Source: Chara braunii
Lineage: Eukaryota > Streptophyta > Charophyceae > Charales > Characeae
Direction of reading: 5' to 3'
Assembly: GCA_003427395.1 (NCBI GenBank)
Contig: BFEA01000084.1
Span: 2,091,757-2,117,227 of the forward strand
Length of the DNA stretch: 25,471 nucleotides
Shown: piece by piece, positions 10,697 to 20,479 of the stretch
Position numbering within the stretch: position 1 is the stretch's first letter
How the letters are laid out: the number at the start of each line of letters is the position of its first letter
Made by a program: the position numbers and the translations under genes
Notes under the pieces: generated by a model
Databases searched by the model: none
What the model was told of the DNA's origin: nothing
The model's input: only the letters and a program-made list of their open reading frames with translations

Positions 10697-10891
10697 TTTT
10701 TTTTTTTTTTTTTTTTTTTACGTAGCTCAAACCCAATCATTGCAGTCAGGGTCCAACTTGGCCGTTTTGCCTTGATCAGCCCATATCTACAGATAATGAT
10801 GTAAGGGATGTTGGTCCCGGTTCCAAGCATATCATAATTTGGTTTTCTTAGGGTAATCACCGCAGCAAAGACTTGTTCATAGTCGTTGACT
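10697..10891 (-). pseudogene. Possible retrocopy 3' end: coding-like frame followed by an A tract
   Basis: On the minus strand a protein-like frame runs from about 10891 to 10720 and goes directly into an A tract of 23 bases (a T run at 10697-10719 on the plus strand). That is the arrangement left by a LINE-type or processed-transcript insertion. The frame contains VFAAVITLRKPNYD and IPYIIICRYG; the latter weakly recalls the PYxI segment of family-B DNA polymerases, but this is too short to rely on. The start is unclear because CT and CA microsatellites lie immediately upstream. Confidence 0.2.
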
Positions 10892-10971
10892 CTCTCCTTC
10901 TCTCTCTCTCTCTTTCTCTTTCTCTCTTCCTTTTTTTTTTTTTTTTTCCTCTCTTTCTCACACACACACAC

Positions 10972-11018
<47 letters not shown>
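10890..11018. repeat. Microsatellites (CT)n, T17 and (CA)n
   Basis: A CT-rich tract to about 10930, a run of 17 T at 10931-10947, and a CA tract from 10959 to about 11015 with one CG interruption. Confidence 0.95.
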
Positions 11019-11022
<4 letters not shown>

Positions 11023-11164
11023 TTGAGAGTAGTTTCTTATTTGCTACACTCAATGATTGAGACGTGGTTGTTGAAGACATCGCTACAACAGTCATTCATG
11101 TTGTTGCAAGCAATGTTGCGATAAGCTGATTGACACTAACCGAATTTTGTGTTTTCAAAATTGT

Positions 11165-11400
11165 TCAAGTTTTTTATTTTGAGTTGTTTGTGTGTTTTTC
11201 CTCCCCCCTCCAACGAAATCTTCGAGTTTTTTATTTTTTTTTCGTTTAATCTTTTCGAATAAATTAATTGTTTAATTTTTTTATTTTGAGTTGTTTGATT
11301 AAGTTTTTCATCTTGAGTTCTTTGTGTGTTCTTCCTCCCACCCCCCCCAAATCGTCGAGGTTTTTTTTTTTTCCGTTTGATATTTTCTGATAAAATTAAT
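11165..11400. repeat. Two-copy imperfect tandem repeat, about 134 bp, AT-rich
   Basis: Two units share the order TTTGAGTTGTTTGTGTG-like, CTTCCTCCC with a C run, AAATCKTCGAG, a T run, CGTTTGAT-like and ATAAATTAAT. The GAGTT landmark is at 11181 and 11315. The second unit ends exactly where satellite B' begins. The antisense frame here (11423-11136) is low-complexity Lys/Asn and not a gene. Confidence 0.6.
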
Positions 11401-11401
11401 A

Positions 11402-14400
11402 TGGATATAAAATCGGAATACAACTCAGCAAATCCTCAAAACCCCGAAGTGTGTTTTGGTAGCGAAACAACGAATTTGTGGGGGGTCTAACAGTGGGATA
11501 CAACCTGTGTAGCATCGTGTTCGGGTTCGATGACCGAACCCGAATGTTCAGGACCGAACGCGAATAAGCGCCAAAACTTTCCGAACGCGAACGTAAAAAT
11601 ATTTATAAAAAATTAAAAAGGTCTCAAAAAAATCTGAAAAAATATATGTAATGTAAAATAATAATACAAACAACTTTGCGTAACCAAACTCGAGTTAAAA
11701 ATCAAAAACCCAAAAAAATATTTTATTTATTATTATTTTTTTTAATATGTTCCATCGAACACTTTCGGGTGGCGTTTGGTCAAAGACTTGAACATGTTCA
11801 GACGTTCGGAAAAACTCCGAACATATTCGGTGTGCTACACAAGATACAACTAAGGAAATCTCGAAATTCCCGAAGTGTGTTTCGGTAACGAAACACTGAA
11901 TCTTAGGGGGATATGACATTAGGATTTAACTGAGTATATCACGAAAATCCCGAAGTGCGTTTCCATAAGGAAACACCGAATTTTAGGGGGATATGACATT
12001 GAAATTTAACAAAGTAAATTTCGAAAACCCCGAAGTATGTTTCGGTAATGAAACACCAAATTTATGGAGGGTCTAACAGTGCGATACAGATAAGGAAACC
12101 CCTAATATCCTGAAGTGTGTTTCGGTAACGAAACACCGAATCCGAGGAGGATATGACATTAGGATTTAACTAAGTATATCACGAAAATCCCGAAGGGCGT
12201 TTCCTTAAGAAAATACCGAATTTTAAGGTGCTACGACATTGAAATTTAACAAAGTGAATCCTGAAAATCCCGAAGTGTGTTTCGGTAAGCAAACACGAAT
12301 CTCAGGGGGATATAACATCGGAATACAACTAAGTAAATCCCGAAAACCGAGAAGTGTGTTTCGGTAATGAAACACCGAATTTGTGGGGGGTCTAACAATG
12401 GGAAAGAACTAAGGAAACCCCGAAAAACCCAAAGTGTGTTCCGGTAACGAAATACATAATATCAAGGGGATAACATTAGGACTTAACTAAGTATATCACG
12501 AGAATCCCGAAGTGCGTTTCACTAGCGAAACGTCGAATCTTAGGGGGATATAACATTGGAATTTAACAAAGTAAATTCCCCAAATCCCGAAATGTGTTTC
12601 GTGAACGAAACACCGAATCTTAGAGGGATATGACGTCTGAATACAACCAAGTAAATCCCGAGAACCCTGAAGTGTGTTTCGGTAACGAAATACCGAATTT
12701 CTGGGGGGTTTAACAGTGGGATACAACTAAGGAAACCCCTAAAATCCCGAAGTGTGTTTTGGTAACGAAACACCGAATCTCAAGGGGATATAACATAAGG
12801 GTTTAACTAAGTTAATCCCGAAAATCCCGAAGTGCGTTTCGCTTGCGAAACACCGAATCTTAGGGGGACACAACATTGAAATTTAACAAAGTGAATCCCG
12901 AAAATCCCAAAGTGTATTTCGGTGACGAAACAATGAATCTTAGGGGGATATAACATCGGAATGCAACTAAGTAAATATCGGAAACCCCCAAGTCGGTTTC
13001 GGTAACGAAACACGGAATTTGTGGGGGGTCTAACCGTGGGATACGGCTAAGGAAACCCCGAAAATCCCGAAGTGTGTTTCGGTAACGAAAAACCGAAGCG
13101 CAGGGGGATATAACATTAGGATTTAACTAAGTGAATCCCGAAAATTCCGAAGTGTGTTTCATCAGCGAATTAAAGAATCTTAGGGGGGTATAACATTGGA
13201 ATATAACAAAGTGAATCTCGAAAATCCTGAAGTGTGTTTCGATAACGAAACACCGAATCTGAAGGGGATATAACATCCGAATACAACTAAGTACATCCCG
13301 AAAGCCCCGAAGTGTGTTTCGATAACGAAATACCGAATTTATGGGGGGTCTAACAGTGGGATAGAACAAAGGAAACCTCGAAATTCCTGAAGTGCGTTTC
13401 GGTAACGAAATACCGAATCTAAGGGGGATGTAACATTAGGATTTAACTAAGCATATCACAAAAATCCCGAAGTGCGTTTCGCTAGCGAAACACCGAATCC
13501 TAGGGGGATATAACGTTGGAATTTAACAAAGTCAATCCCGAAAATCCCGAAGTGTGTTTCGTTAACGAAACATCGAATCTTAGAGGGATATGACATCGGA
13601 ATACAACTAAGTAAATCCCCAAAACCCGGAAGTGTGTTTCGGTAACGAAACACCGAATTTGTGGGGGGTCTAATAGTGGGGTAGAAGAAAGGAAACCCCG
13701 AAAATCCTGAAGTATGTTTCGGTAACGAAACACCGAATCTCAAGGTGATATAACATTAGGATTTAACTAAGTGAATCCCGAAAATTTCGAAGTGTGTTTC
13801 TCTAGCGAAACACCGAATCTTAAGGGGATATAACATCCGAATACAACTAAGTAAATCCCGCAAGCCCCGAAGTGTGTTTCGATAACGAAACACCGAATTT
13901 ATGGGGGGTCTAACAGTGGGATAGAACAAAGAAAACCTCGAAATTCCTGAAGTGCGTTTCGGTAACGAAACACCGAATCTAAGGGGGATATAACATTAGG
14001 ATTTAACTAAGCATATCACGAAAATCCCGAAGTGCGTTTCGCTAGCGAAACACCAAATCCTAGGGGGATATGACATTGTAATTTAACAAAGTGAATCCCG
14101 AAAATCCCGAAGTGTGTTTCGTTAACGAAACATCGAATCTTAGGGGGATTGGACATCGAAATACAACTAAGTAAATCCCCAAAACCCGGAAGTGTGTTTC
14201 GGTTACGAAACACCAAATTTGTGGGGGGTCTAATAGTGGGGTAGAAGAAAGGTAACCCCGAAAATCCTGAAGTATGTTTCGGTAATGAAACACTGAATCT
14301 CAAGGTGATATAACATTAGGATTTAACTAAGTGAATCCCGAAAATTCCGAAGTGTGTTTTTCTAGCGAAACACCGAATCTTAGGGGGATATAACATTGAA

Positions 14401-16295
14401 ATTTAACAAAGTGAATCCCGAAAATCCCGATGTGTGTTTCAGTAACGAAACAACGAATTTTAGGGGGATATAACATCGGAATACAACTAAGTAAATCCTG
14501 AAGACCCTGAAGTGTGTTTCGGTAACGAAACACCGAATTTTTGGGGGGTCTAACAGTGGGATAGAACAAAGGAAACCTCGAAAATCCTGAAGTGCGTTTC
14601 GGTAACGAAACACCGAATCTCAGGGGGATATAACATTAGGATTTAACTAAGTATATCATGAAAATCCCGAAGTACATTTCGATAGCGAAACGCCGAATCC
14701 CAGGGGGATATGACATTGGAATTTAACAAAGTGAATCCCGAAAATCCTAAAGTGTGTTTCGTTGACAAAACACCAAATCTTAGGGGGATATGACGTCGGA
14801 ATACAACTACGTAAATCCCGAAAACCCCAAAGTGTGTTTTGGTAACGAAACACCGAATTTGTGGGGGGTCTAATAGTGGGATAGAACTAAGGAAACCCCG
14901 AAAATCCCGAAGTGTGTTTCGGTAACGAAACACCGAATCAGAGGGGGATATAACGCTAGGATTTAAGTAAGTGAATCCCAAAAATTCCGAAGTATGTTTT
15001 GCTAGCAAAACACTGAATCTTAGGGGGATATAACATTAGAATTTAACAAAGTGAATCCCGAAAATCCCGAAGTGTTTTTCGGTAACGAAACACCGAATCT
15101 TAGGGGGATATAACATCGGAATACAACTAAGTAAATCCCGAAAACCCCGAAGTGTGTTCCGGTAACGAAACACGGAGTTTATGGGGGGTCTAACAGTGGG
15201 ATAGAACAAAGGAAACCTCGAAAATCCCGACGTGCGTTTCGGTAACGAAACACCGAATCTCAGGGGAATATAACATGAGGATTTAACTAAGTATATCACA
15301 AAAATCCCGAAGTGCATTTCGCTAGCGAAACACCGAATCCTAGGGGGATATGACATTAAAATTTAACAAAGTGAATCCCGAAAATCCCGAAATGTGTTTC
15401 GTTAACGAAACACCTAATCTTAGGGGGATATGACATCGGAATACAACTAAGTAAATCCCAAAAACCGCGAAGGGTGTTTCGGGAACGAAACATCGAATTT
15501 ATGGGGGGTCTAATAGTGGTATAGAACAAAGGGAACCCCGAAAATCCAAAAGTAGGTTTGGGTAACGAAACACCGAATCTCAAGGGGATATAACATTAGG
15601 ATTTAACTAAGTGAATCCCGAAAATCCCAAAGTGCGTTTCGCTAGTGAAACACCGAACCTTAAGGGGATATAACATTGGAATTTAACAAAGTGAATCCCG
15701 AAAATCCCGAAGTGTGTTTCGGTAACGAAACATCGAATCTTAGGGGGATATAACATCGGAATACAACTAAGTAAATCCCGAAAACCCCGAAGTGTGTTTC
15801 AGTAACGAAACATCGAATTTATGGGGGTTGTAACAGTGGGATAGAAGAAAGAAAACCCCAAAAATCCCGAAGTGTGTTTTAGTAACGAAACGCCGAATTT
15901 CAAGGGGAGATAACATTAGGATTTAACTAAGTGAATCCCAAAAATCCTGAAGTGCGTTTCGCTAGCGAAACACTGAATCTCAGGGGGATATAACATTGGA
16001 ATTTAACAAAGTGAATCCCGAAAATCCCGAAGTGTGTTTCGGTAACGAAACTATGAATCTTATGGGGATATAATATCGGAATACAACTAAGTAAGTCCCG
16101 AATACCCCGAAGTGTGTTTCGGTAATGTAACACTTAATTTGTGGGGGGTCTAACAGTGAGATACAGCTAAGGAAATTCCGAAAATCCCGAAGTATGTTCG
16201 GTAACAAAACACCGAATCTTAGGGGGATATAACATTAGAATTTAACTAAGTGAATTACGAAAACCCGAAGTGCGTTTCGCTAGGGAAACACCGAA
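11402..16295 (-). repeat. Satellite family B', inverted orientation, about 57 monomers of 80 bp
   Basis: This is the reverse complement of the array at 7037-9030, with the same four monomer types. The G6 monomer (GTGGGGGGTCTAA) recurs near 11486, 12072, 12391, 12709, 13029, 13349, 13669, 13909, 14229, 14549, 14869, 15189, 15509, 15829 and 16149. The step is about 320 bp except 240 bp at 13669-13909, and 240 bp at the start once the 346 bp added by the MITE insertion are removed, so a single monomer is missing twice. Dyads GTGTTTCGGTAACGAAACAC and GTTTCGCTAGCGAAAC recur throughout. Repeated 65-121 codon frames on the minus strand are repeat artefacts. Confidence 0.95.
11497..11850. mobile_element. 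Non-autonomous hAT-like MITE, 338 bp, inserted in satellite B' with 8-bp target duplication
   Basis: GATACAAC stands at 11497-11504 and 11843-11850. The insert 11505-11842 begins CTGTGTAGCA and ends TGCTACACAA, terminal inverted repeats matching over TGTGTAGCA. Removing the insert and one duplication restores a normal satellite monomer (GTGGGATACAAC joined to TAAGGAAA), which proves insertion into an existing array. Subterminal repeats of the TTCGG/CCGAA type (left GTTCGGGTTCG and CCGAACCCGAA, right CTCCGAACATATTCGG) and an AT-rich core are typical of plant hAT MITEs. No transposase frame. Confidence 0.85.
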
Positions 16296-16304
16296 TCCAC
16301 CTAG

Positions 16305-16341
16305 ATATAAAAACTCAAAAACGACTAAGTAAAAGCCGAAG
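16305..16341 (-). repeat. Satellite family A remnant, inverted
   Basis: Just outside array B', the plus strand reads AGATATAAAAACTC, then AAAAACGACTAAGTAAAA and GCCGAAGTG. This aligns with the reverse complement of the family-A monomer (GATATAAT, GAAACGACTAAGTAAAA, CCGAAGTG) with about 9 bp deleted. Family A is otherwise found only at the far left of the satellite block. Confidence 0.6.
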
Positions 16342-16701
16342 TGTATAATCACTCAATGGATATGTTTCCCTTTGGTCTACCACATATAAGACTCTATTCG
16401 TTATATATTTGGTAAAAAATGTAAGGTTCATTAACCTTTTGTCAAAATGGCGAGAAAGTTGGAAGATCGGAAAGGAGAGGAAAGGTAGAAAAGCGATTTA
16501 TCTGCGCAAGGGGTGCGGACGAAGAGGAGGAAGCGGTTGAGCAGGGGAATCAATGCTGCTAGTCCGCAAAGAAAAGGTATCAATACACTCGGTTCCCGCC
16601 ACTTGTCAGCCTGCTGAGCCTGGTCGAGCCAGCCGCTGCCGCCAATCCGCTACCAATGCCTGCCCCCACTCGTATAGGCTTATGACCACCACGTCACGCC
16701 G
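16342..16701. other. Untranslated stretch between satellites and the small ORF
   Basis: About 360 bp with no convincing gene, RNA or repeat. In element sense it is the 3' untranslated part directly after the 96-codon ORF. Confidence 0.4.
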
Positions 16702-16992
16702 CTAGATGCCAATAGTGCATAGATCACCACTGAAGGCAACGATCACTGTTACGTCACTCTGAGTAGGCCGGGAAAAACGCTCGAACGCCGAAGCTTTCAC
16801 CAAGATGACAGCCGATCCCAACTCCATTGAGATCGTTACATCCACAGCCGCGTACCGGGCCCGATGACTGAACAACTGCGTGAATCGGATGAGATCGGGA
16901 CTAAAACGCGGATGTGTGACTTTGCGAAATTGTAAGGAAGGTTGATGTTGAAGAAGTTGTGGAGAAAGAGCCGGTTCGATGGCGAAACTCAT
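16702..16992 (-). CDS. Small ORF overlapping the end of pol (96 codons), unknown function
   Basis: The start ATG at 16992-16990 overlaps the TGA that ends the integrase frame (16991-16989) as ATGA. The frame then stays open for 96 codons to a TAG at 16702. The product is mixed polar and hydrophobic, with a Leu/Gln/Ser-rich start and a Val/Ile-rich second half. I see no zinc site, signal peptide or clear membrane helix, and recognise no family. The ATGA overlap is the kind used for termination-reinitiation in some compact genomes and retroelements, so this could be a genuine third ORF, but it is short enough to be chance. It is uninterrupted although every larger frame of the element is broken. 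Confidence 0.35.
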   Translation of the reverse strand: MSFAIEPALSPQLLQHQPSLQFRKVTHPRFSPDLIRFTQLFSHRARYAAVDVTISMELGSAVILVKASAFERFSRPTQSDVTVIVAFSGDLCTIGI

Positions 16993-18195
16993 GGCGAAGA
17001 CCGATGAGAAGTATTGCCAGACGAAGGGGAGGAAGCAAGATCCTTGTCTGGGGTAGAGGAAGAAGACGAAAGCGAGACAGGATCTTCAGAGGGAGGGAAA
17101 GGGCGAAGGTAGGAGGTATGGCGGATGATGGGAAGAAAGTTATGGTTGGCGTCGGTCTCAGGCGAGATGCGCACAGTATTGGCTCCTTTAGGACCGAGTT
17201 CCACTACGCGGAAGCAGCCAGAGAACTTGGGAGCGAGTTTCCGGTCGCGTGCACATTTGCGTAAATGCACCAAGTCCCCTAGTTTATATTGGTGTTGTGG
17301 GCCTGCATTCCCATTCCAGGCCTCGTAACTACGGACCTGCCTACCGTGGGCCAGTTCGGTCATTTTCTGCTTTTTCCGAGCTAGTCTAGGGATAACCTTT
17401 TCCATTAATTATGCATATCATTTGGCTTTGGCCCTGAGGGACGACCGCCTGTACCTTCCCCCTTTCTCGGCATTTTCCGAGGCAGTCCGATTGTCGATAC
17501 ATGGGATACTTTTCGTTCGTAGCTGAAAGGGGGTGAATCCAGTAGACTCATGAGGGGTCGCTCGATGGATCCCTATGAGTTCAACTTGATAAACTATCTC
17601 GGGCCAATGACGTGTGTCGTTGGCCGCCAGGTTCCGACGAAGAGCGGTCTTAATCATGCGGTTAGCGTTCTTGGCAAACCCATTGGACTGAGAGACATAG
17701 GGAGCAGTGTGTCGGAGAGCAACGCCACGACGCGTCAGTAATTCCTCTACCTCGACCTTGAATTCGGACCTGTTGTCAGTTAGAATCTCCTCTGTATCTA
17801 GATCGGTATTGAGGAATCGGTAGACGTACGTAGCTATTTCGGAGGCTTTACGTGTCTTACAAGGGTAAACTTCGATATACTTCGAGAAGTGGTCGATCAA
17901 CACCAAGATAATAAAATACTCACAACGGTTGGGGCCAGGTGGCACGTCAATATCTGTTGTGTCCATACTGACTCGCAAGAATGGACGTTCTACCTCCGTT
18001 GGGACTATCGTGCTTGGCCCACGAAGGGGCGCACGATCGGCAGCATAGACTAGACAGTTAGAGACGACGTGTCTCACGTCGTCACGAATGTTAGACCAGA
18101 ACCATCGATTTTGGTCGATAGTCGCTTCTGTGACACGTATCGCAAAATGACCGGCTTGTTCCTAGTGCGCCGATCTCGTCCAGTCATATCGATGG
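16989..18195 (-). pseudogene. Integrase domain of gypsy pol (broken)
   Basis: Integrase inserts retroelement cDNA into host DNA. On the minus strand the frame holds an HHCC zinc-binding region (AH, then AGHF; then C-x2-Y where C-x2-C is expected), a catalytic core, and a C-terminal domain. Using the stop-free part from 18077 (residue 1 there), core Asp39 (SMDTT) and Asp101 (ILTDN) are present. The catalytic Glu is replaced by Lys136 in SNGFAKNANR, where SNGxVERxNR is usual. The C-terminal part (17405 onward) has KLGDLVHLR and APKFSGCFRVV, the GPF-like module. No chromodomain is visible after it. In-frame stops: TAG 18164-18162, TGA 17420-17418 and TAA 17414-17412. A frameshift near 18184-18200 separates it from the PHD region. 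Confidence 0.85.
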
Positions 18196-18759
18196 AACCG
18201 TCAACCACAATCCTGATCCGTCTGTTTTACGTTTTTCCAAATGATTGTTGATCCATCGATAATCTCGAGACCTCTCGTTCGCCCGACGCCTGTCATGCTT
18301 AGTGAGATGGTCCAGTGGTTTGCCTGCTAATTTAGCCGATAATATTTTATCCGTCCATACTTCAGCCCTTCGGTATTTTTCGTCGTATTCGGGGCCGTCA
18401 GTTCTGGTGACCTCGAATTGAACTTCTGTGGGGAGCTTGTCCGTTCGACACAAACGACATTTCCAGGCCTTACTACTCGTTCGATATCGAACGCATGCGC
18501 CATGCACACGATTAACACATGTGACACATTCTACCCAGTCAGTGAACCCCGATTCAAAGGGATAGCAGTCCACTCCATAAACCTGTGAGATACACGTCCA
18601 AAAATAACAGAACTTGTTCGGAAGATCAGCGAAAAATTCCAAATGCGGAAAAGGAGGAGAACCGGTGGGGTTGGGAGCAGAAGAAGAAGGGGTCGCCATG
18701 GTTTGGGGAAAGAAGAGGGAGAGAGACAGAGAGAGGAGAGAGAGAAGGCTCGTGTCCAC
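18184..18759 (-). pseudogene. PHD-type zinc finger region within pol, between RNase H and integrase
   Basis: This is in frame with RNase H, separated from it only by a TAA at 18762-18760. From codon 1 at 18759 the order is a Ser/Leu stretch encoded by a CT-rich tract (1-20), an ATG at codon 21 (18699), a Pro/Ser-rich linker, and a Cys/His cluster: C51, C56, C65, C78, C81, H86, C89, C101, C104. C-x2-C-x4-H-x2-C followed by W-x-C-x2-C (VECVTC, VHGACV, WKCRLC) matches the second half of a PHD finger (C4HC3), including the aromatic residue two before the seventh ligand. If C65 is ligand 2, ligand 1 would be residue 62, a Gly, so one ligand is probably lost. A basic helical region (codons 125-180) follows. 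PHD fingers bind histone H3 tails; a chromatin-targeting role here is inference. Confidence 0.65.
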
Positions 18760-19332
18760 TTAATCCTTCAGATGGATTTGCACATCACCGTACTGGGGCT
18801 CATTCTTTGGCCCCGGATCATTCCACGGTGTCACTTCCTCAGTCTTGGGTACCTTGCCGGGTCGATGCAACCGTGTCAACCCATCTGCGTTGCCATGTTT
18901 CTCGTACTTCCGATGACGAATGTCAAACTCCATATTCTGCAGCGTGGTAGCCCATCGTCCAATCATACCCGATTAGTCATTGGACTTCTTTAGGGCCAAC
19001 AGTGGTTCGTGATCAGTCACCAATGTGAACTTTCGGCCATATAAGTAAGCCCGAAAATGGCTGATTCCCCACATGGCCGCGTAGCATTCCCCCGTTGGAG
19101 CGGAGTAATTCCTCTTGCAGGAGGGTAGCGATTTAGACGCATATTCCACCACGTGTTCCAGGCCATCAAGTCCCACCTGGGCCAAGATCGTTGAGATCGC
19201 CTTGGGCTGCCAATGAGTGATGAGAACAATTTTTTTTTCCGGGTCCAGTCTTATAAGGACCGGAGCCGAGATCAGAGCCGCCTTAAGTTCTCGAAAGGCC
19301 TGATCGCACTGCGGGTCTAAATCAACGACTGA
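18760..19332 (-). pseudogene. RNase H domain of gypsy pol (broken)
   Basis: RNase H degrades the RNA strand of the RNA-DNA hybrid made by reverse transcriptase. The domain starts around VLITHWQPKAI (19240-19200), where the first catalytic Asp (usually TDWS-like) is His, from CAT at 19215-19213. GECYAAMWGISHFRAYLYG carries the catalytic Glu, and LVTDHEPLLAL the next Asp. The family's closing signature, GRWATTLQNMEFDIRHR followed by HGNADGLTR, is clear. An in-frame TAA interrupts between KKSND and SGMIG (about 18973), and a second TAA (18762-18760) ends the domain before the PHD region. It enters from RT through a frameshift in an A8 tract (19340-19333). Confidence 0.88.
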
Positions 19333-20479
19333 TTTTTTTTCAACAAGTTCGTCAGTGGTCCCACGATCGCTGCAAATCCCTTGATAAACCTCCGATAGTA
19401 CGAGGCTAGTCCCAAAAAGGCACGTACTTGTGTAACTGACGTCGGCACCGACGCGTCTTTCACCTCGGCTACCTTTTACGGTTCCGGTTGCAACCCCTTG
19501 TCCGTAACCATGTGGCCGAGAAAGGAAATCTTATTGAGGAAAAACTGACATTTCTCGAGGGCTACCTTGAATCCACCGTCCTTGAGTGCGTGCAACATTC
19601 ATTCAATGTGTTGCATGCGCCCTTCGTAGGAACTCGAATACATCAGGATATCATCCATGTATACACATGTCAATCACACAATAATTAATAATGCTCTACG
19701 CCAACCTCGTTTTTCGCACGAAGTTTTGAAAAGTCATATTCATCGTGCGCTGAAACGTGACTAGGGCGTTGCAGATTCCCATCAGGCATCGAATCCATTG
19801 CCAAGTCCCTTCGAAATAAATGAAGGCCGTTTTTAGGCGATCTTCCTTTCGAACTAGGAGATGGTGGAATCCATGACGAACATCAAACTTACTAAAAATT
19901 TGAGCACCATGAATAGCATCCAACAACTCATCAATCCGGGGGAGGGGGTACACATCTTTAATCGTGATATCATTCAACTTTCGGTAATCAATACATATAC
20001 GAATCTCTCCCGCCTTCTTTGGTACAATCACCACAGGAAACGACCATGGTCCGATGGCGGGTTCGATCCACCCATTAGTTTCAAACTCCTTTACTCTCTT
20101 AAACACAGCTTGTTGTTGCGCCGAAGAGTATCGATAGGGGTCGCAGCTGATTGGTGGATGATCCCCTGTGAGGATCGTGTGTTCGATCACACCTGACACT
20201 CCAATATCACAATCATGCACACTCAACACCTCAGCATATCCATGCAATACATCAATCAAAGACTGGTAAATTTCGTGAGGAACGTGACCACGTAAGGTGA
20301 TCGTTGATCTTTCGAAAAGATCCAGCCGTACGTCGGTCTGCCCTAATTCTATCGGTCGCCTCCCCTCTACGCTGGAGAACATGAAGCTGCTGGTGCGAAC
20401 CGAAAAAACAGTAGCAAGCATCTGTGATTCAGTCGGGCTAATCATTTCGGTTTCCTTAATTTCGGCACCGGTGTCGAGA
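19333..20479 (-). pseudogene. Reverse transcriptase domain of gypsy pol (broken)
   Basis: This is the RNA-dependent DNA polymerase of the element. In the 250-codon frame from 20445, the conserved blocks are WIEPAIGPWSFPVVIVPKK (126-144), RICIDYRKLND (149-159), YPLPRIDELLD and FSKFDVRHGFHH, with catalytic Asp188. The frame stops at 19696. A frameshift between about 19695 and 19665 moves to the frame carrying the YMDD box (19661-19650; VYMDDILMYSSS). Then come EKCQFFL, KISFLGHMV and AFLGLASYYRRFIKGF, as in Ty3/gypsy RT. Further stops are TGA 19601-19599 and TAA 19478-19476. The polymerase aspartates survive, unlike key residues of the other enzymes. Confidence 0.93.

Noticed and set aside
10666-11124. 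ORFs rich in Val-Cys, Lys-Arg or Thr-His
   Set aside because: The repetitive parts are translations of the CA, CT and T tracts; only the short non-repetitive part was kept as a weak candidate.
5747-16295. Regularly spaced palindromic repeats reminiscent of a CRISPR array
   Set aside because: Monomers are 80-82 bp and tandem with no unique spacers, and the context is a eukaryotic retrotransposon.
18585-18993. Plus-strand ORFs of 116 and 121 codons
   Set aside because: Antisense shadows of the RNase H/PHD coding region and its purine-rich tract.
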